A DNA stretch of 6,954 bases, taken from contig JAUVUL010000093.1 of NCBI GenBank assembly GCA_030600975.1, positions 1 to 6,954 on the forward strand. Direction: 5' to 3'. This document shows positions 4,672-6,954 of the stretch, piece by piece (positions within the stretch are counted from its first letter, which is position 1; every line of letters begins with the position of its first letter). Source of the stretch: Candidatus Aegiribacteria sp. (GTDB lineage Bacteria > Fermentibacterota > Fermentibacteria > Fermentibacterales > JCC-6). A program made the position numbers and the translations under genes. Below the pieces are notes generated by a model, which did not search any database, was not told where the DNA came from, and was given only the letters and a program-made list of their open reading frames with translations.

Positions 4672-5822
4672 AGGCCTATCTGGACAATAATGCCACTACA
4701 AGAATTGCCCCGGAAGTATTGGACGCGATGCTTCCATTTTATACGGAAAGGTTCGGAAATCCCTCCAGCTTTCATTCCTTTGGAAGCGATCTCATGGAAG
4801 ATATTGAAGCGGCAAGGGAGAAGGTTGCTGTCCTCCTTGGAGCCAATGCTGAAGAGATTGTTTTTACGTCAGGTGGAACCGAAAGCGATAATACGGCCCT
4901 CATTGGAGCTACTACGATAAACCCGCTGAAGCCGGGACTTGTTACATCAAAAATTGAACACCCTGCCGTTCTTGAAACGGCTGAATACATTAAGAGTAAG
5001 GGACATCCTGTTGGATTTTCAGAAGTTAACAATGATGGAACCCTGAATATGAACTCTCTTGAAAGTTTTATCAGCGAGCAGACCGGCCTGGTTTCCATAA
5101 TGATGGCCAACAACGAAACCGGCGTCATAATGCCGGTTGCGGAAGTAGCCCGCAAAGCACATGAAAGAAGAGCGCTGTTTCACACCGACGCGGTTCAGGC
5201 TGTTGGTAAGATCCCCGTGGATGTGCGATCATTGGGCATAGATATGCTCAGTATTTCGGCCCACAAACTTCACGGACCCAAGGGAGTGGGAGCCCTTTTC
5301 ATCCGAAAGGGAATCGAAATTCCCCCCTTCATGCTGGGAGGCCACCAGGAAAAAGGCATACGGGCAGGCACCTACAACACTGCCGGGATAGTAGGCCTCG
5401 GGGTGGCGGCTGAACTGGCGGTCAGGCACCTTTTGGAGGAAAATGGCATAACAGGGCTGCTGCTTGAAAGACTGGAGGGCGGTATCCTTGAAAGATGCCC
5501 CGGAACAGTAATAGCGGGTGCGGACGTCGAGAGACTTCCCAATACTGTGACAATTCTGTTCAGGGGGGTGGAAAGCGAAGCGGTGATGACCCTTCTTGAC
5601 ATGGAGGGTATTTGCGTTTCTTCAGGTTCCGTATGCAGCAGCGGGGACGAATCCTCCAGCTACGTTCTCTCGGCCATGGGTATTGATGCTGTGGATGCCA
5701 ACACGGCTTTGCGGTTCAGTCTGAGCAGGTATACCACCGGGAGGGAGATAGACTACGTATTGGAAGTTCTTCCATCCATCATTGAGAAACTCAGGGAAAT
5801 TTCACCTTACGCAAATCCATAG
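4668..5822 (+). CDS. Cysteine desulfurase, NifS/IscS type
   Basis: This encodes 384 residues, full length for the family. It is a PLP enzyme that takes sulfur from L-cysteine, releasing alanine and leaving a persulfide for transfer to the scaffold. Visible motifs are YLDNNATT at 4-11, FGNPSS at 29-34, TSGGTESDN at 67-75, IEHPAV with His98, ANNETG at 147-152, HTDAVQAVGK with Asp174 and Gln177, the PLP lysine Lys200 in SISAHKLHGPKG, RAGTYNTAG at 232-240, and the catalytic Cys323 in SSGSVCSSG, on a long loop as in group I (NifS/IscS) rather than SufS enzymes. The ATG overlaps the stop of the scaffold gene (ATGA at 4668-4671), and no good ribosome site lies upstream, so translation is probably coupled and keeps the two partners in step. 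The gene ends 3 bp before a convergent gene. Whether it also serves tRNA thiolation cannot be told. Confidence 0.97.
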   Translation: MKAYLDNNATTRIAPEVLDAMLPFYTERFGNPSSFHSFGSDLMEDIEAAREKVAVLLGANAEEIVFTSGGTESDNTALIGATTINPLKPGLVTSKIEHPAVLETAEYIKSKGHPVGFSEVNNDGTLNMNSLESFISEQTGLVSIMMANNETGVIMPVAEVARKAHERRALFHTDAVQAVGKIPVDVRSLGIDMLSISAHKLHGPKGVGALFIRKGIEIPPFMLGGHQEKGIRAGTYNTAGIVGLGVAAELAVRHLLEENGITGLLLERLEGGILERCPGTVIAGADVERLPNTVTILFRGVESEAVMTLLDMEGICVSSGSVCSSGDESSSYVLSAMGIDAVDANTALRFSLSRYTTGREIDYVLEVLPSIIEKLREISPYANP

Positions 5823-5825
5823 GGA

Positions 5826-6581
5826 TTATAAACCCGATCTCGTCCAGGCAGCTCCTGCCGAGATACTGTACGTTTCTCCGCCGCTCAGTCCTGCCCTGAG
5901 GACTCCAAACAGAGAGATACTGTCGAAAAGGTATAGAACTCCTGAACCGCTCAGGCCAGCATCACCCCATGTGTTCCCATCCATCGCACAAACTATCTGA
6001 ACATCCTCGGTAATGTAACTGGCGCCTCCAAAAGAGAAATTCATATAATCGCTGATCCTGTCCTTAAAGGGATTTCGACTTCCGTTGAGTACGTACGAAG
6101 CGGAAGCCTGAAGCCTGAAAAGGCGGAAGGTCGTACTGGTTGCAGCTCCTAGAACAAGCTCGGAACCACGATCACGTCCATTCATGCCTGTGGGTAGCCT
6201 GAGTTGACCCCTGAGAACAATGGCTGAACCTCCCCTTGCGGTTTCGTACAGCCAGGCACATCCTGCGGTAATATCTCCAAGCAGCCTGCCCTCCCTCGCG
6301 GAATCGTCAAGATAGATAGGGATTTCTCCTCCTATCTCAAACCCATCCATCAAACCCCAGGTTACATTCAGGGGAAGAACAAGGTAGCTGTCGGAAGAGC
6401 TTTTAAGGTTTATATAATTCAGGCGACCCTGAATACGAAGGCAGCCCTCTTGCAGTACGCTGCTTCCGGGCAGAAAGACAAAACCGCTGAGTCCTCCCTG
6501 AGTTGATGTTCCCTGAACGGAATCACCACCTGCAGCACTTGCTGCTAAAATAGTAATAACAACAAGAAATACTTTTATCAT
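5826..6581 (-). CDS. Outer-membrane beta-barrel protein resembling the MetA-pathway phenol-degradation/transporter family
   Basis: This encodes 251 residues. Residues 1-17 are a signal peptide (MIKVFLVVITILAASAA). The rest is a series of Gly- and aromatic-containing amphipathic strands: LVLPLNVTWGLMDGFEIGG (67-85), LLGDITAGCAWL (100-111), AIVLRGQLRLPTGMNG (120-135), ELVLGAATSTTFRLF (141-155), then paired strands to the end. The order 'G-D-x-x-x-G, then L-R-x-P-T-G, then G-x-A' is what the Phenol_MetA_deg-like outer-membrane family shows. Three cysteines (47, 108, 198) in the mature part are unusual for a barrel. The C-terminus (AAWTRSGL) lacks a final Phe, so insertion signals are less standard. 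AGGGAG (minus strand, 6591-6586) is the ribosome site, 4 bases before the ATG. It converges on the NifS gene and shares a divergent promoter region with the gene at 6685. Likely an outer-membrane channel; substrate unknown. Confidence 0.82.
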   Translation of the reverse strand: MIKVFLVVITILAASAAGGDSVQGTSTQGGLSGFVFLPGSSVLQEGCLRIQGRLNYINLKSSSDSYLVLPLNVTWGLMDGFEIGGEIPIYLDDSAREGRLLGDITAGCAWLYETARGGSAIVLRGQLRLPTGMNGRDRGSELVLGAATSTTFRLFRLQASASYVLNGSRNPFKDRISDYMNFSFGGASYITEDVQIVCAMDGNTWGDAGLSGSGVLYLFDSISLFGVLRAGLSGGETYSISAGAAWTRSGL

Positions 6582-6684
6582 GATACTCCCTTATATTTGC
6601 CTTGACCTGGCAGTGGACGAAGAGAATCTTCTTTTAGTCAAACATGTTTCCGAATATGAATGTACCGGGGGAAAATAATAGAAA
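6582..6684. promoter_or_regulatory. Divergent promoter region with a 10-bp palindrome
   Basis: This 103-bp gap separates two divergent starts, so promoters for both must lie here or close by. The perfect palindrome AAACATGTTT (6640-6649) sits near the middle and is a possible shared operator. On the minus strand TTGACT (6641-6636) is a -35-like hexamer, and TATAAG (6597-6592) is -10-like, but the distance between them is too long for one promoter. No convincing full promoter is visible in either direction. Confidence 0.4.
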
Positions 6685-6954
6685 ATGAAGTGGAGTGAGA
6701 TAGGCCTGATAATTCTTGCGCTCGCTGCAGTGGCGGGATTATTCTCTGTAGTTACAGGCGGGCAGGAAACCATTCAAGATGAAGATGGAATTCCTGAGGA
6801 GACTGATCCCCTGATACTTCTTGAGCGTGATTTAGCGCAAATCTGCTGCGGTTCGGGGTGGAGAGAAGTGCCCTCGGCATCGATGGACACGATCGTAAAG
6901 TCCATGGACCTTCTGGACACCATATCGGTACACCAGGCCAATCTTTACATAACC
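6685..6954 (+). CDS. N-terminal part of an unrecognised membrane-anchored protein, 3' truncated
   Basis: The ATG at 6685 opens a frame of 90 codons that is still open at the window end; TAG at 6679-6681 is just upstream in frame, so this is the first possible ATG. Residues 1-5 (MKWSE) precede a hydrophobic helix at about 6-25 (IGLIILALAAVAGLFSVVTG), which is either a signal anchor or a signal peptide. An acidic stretch follows (QETIQDEDGIPEETD), then a helical segment with a Cys-Cys pair (ICCGSGWREVP). No family is recognisable from this piece. The ribosome site is weak: GGGGGA at 6667-6672 is 12 bases upstream. Because it is divergent from the barrel gene at 5826-6581 it may share control with it. 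The coding call rests on the open frame and the clear hydrophobic N-terminus. Confidence 0.65.
   Translation, partial: MKWSEIGLIILALAAVAGLFSVVTGGQETIQDEDGIPEETDPLILLERDLAQICCGSGWREVPSASMDTIVKSMDLLDTISVHQANLYIT

Noticed and set aside
4165..4775. Long antisense open frames over the scaffold and desulfurase genes
   Set aside because: They are low-complexity shadows of clearly conserved plus-strand genes and show no domain, signal or ribosome site of their own.
1..6954. CRISPR array, transposase, phage genes, toxin-antitoxin pair, tRNA or rRNA
   Set aside because: I looked for regular direct repeats, terminal inverted repeats with target duplications, small overlapping gene pairs and cloverleaf patterns, and saw none.

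Overview
The window reads as chromosomal DNA from a Gram-negative, probably anaerobic bacterium of the wider FCB-type candidate phyla. The clues are a secreted-protein C-terminus of the Por/type IX sorting-tail kind, two signal-peptide-bearing outer-membrane beta-barrel candidates, and a minimal Rrf2-NifU/IscU-NifS iron-sulfur operon. Lineages such as Fermentibacteria or WOR-3-like groups would fit, but this is inference from gene style and not a taxonomic proof. I see no phage, transposase, CRISPR array, tRNA or rRNA.

Layout. 1-288 (+) is the 3' end of a large secreted or surface protein with a sorting tail, closed by a strong intrinsic terminator (316-342). 411-1112 (+) is a small outer-membrane beta-barrel protein. 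Its terminator hairpin (1139-1184) runs into the 3' end of the convergent inositol-monophosphatase-family gene (1170-1946, -). The 173-bp divergent gap after that gene holds a 44-bp near-perfect palindrome (2061-2104) directly in front of the ribosome binding site of a two-TM membrane protein with a helical extracytoplasmic domain (2120-2884, +). A 145-bp spacer with two smaller inverted repeats leads to a signal-peptide, single-TM-anchored protein (3036-3566, +).

The clearest functional unit is 3563-5822 (+). A near-consensus promoter (TTGACA-16 bp-TATACT) has an AGTATAT-CTCT-ATATACT inverted repeat over its -10 box. It drives an Rrf2/IscR-type regulator with four C-terminal cysteines, a NifU/IscU scaffold with an unusual cysteine-free C-terminal extension, and a NifS/IscS cysteine desulfurase whose start codon overlaps the scaffold stop (ATGA). 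The likely logic is IscR-like: the desulfurase supplies sulfur to the scaffold, and the regulator senses cluster supply and represses its own operon.

The desulfurase gene meets a convergent outer-membrane protein gene (5826-6581, -) with only 3 bp between stop codons. A divergent gene of unknown function (6685 onward, +) with an N-terminal membrane helix runs off the window end.

The parts most worth a second look are the 44-bp palindrome, the self-operator candidate, the extension on the scaffold protein, and the two unrecognised membrane-anchored proteins upstream of the iron-sulfur operon. I did not find a clearly new multi-gene system; the novelty candidates are local.
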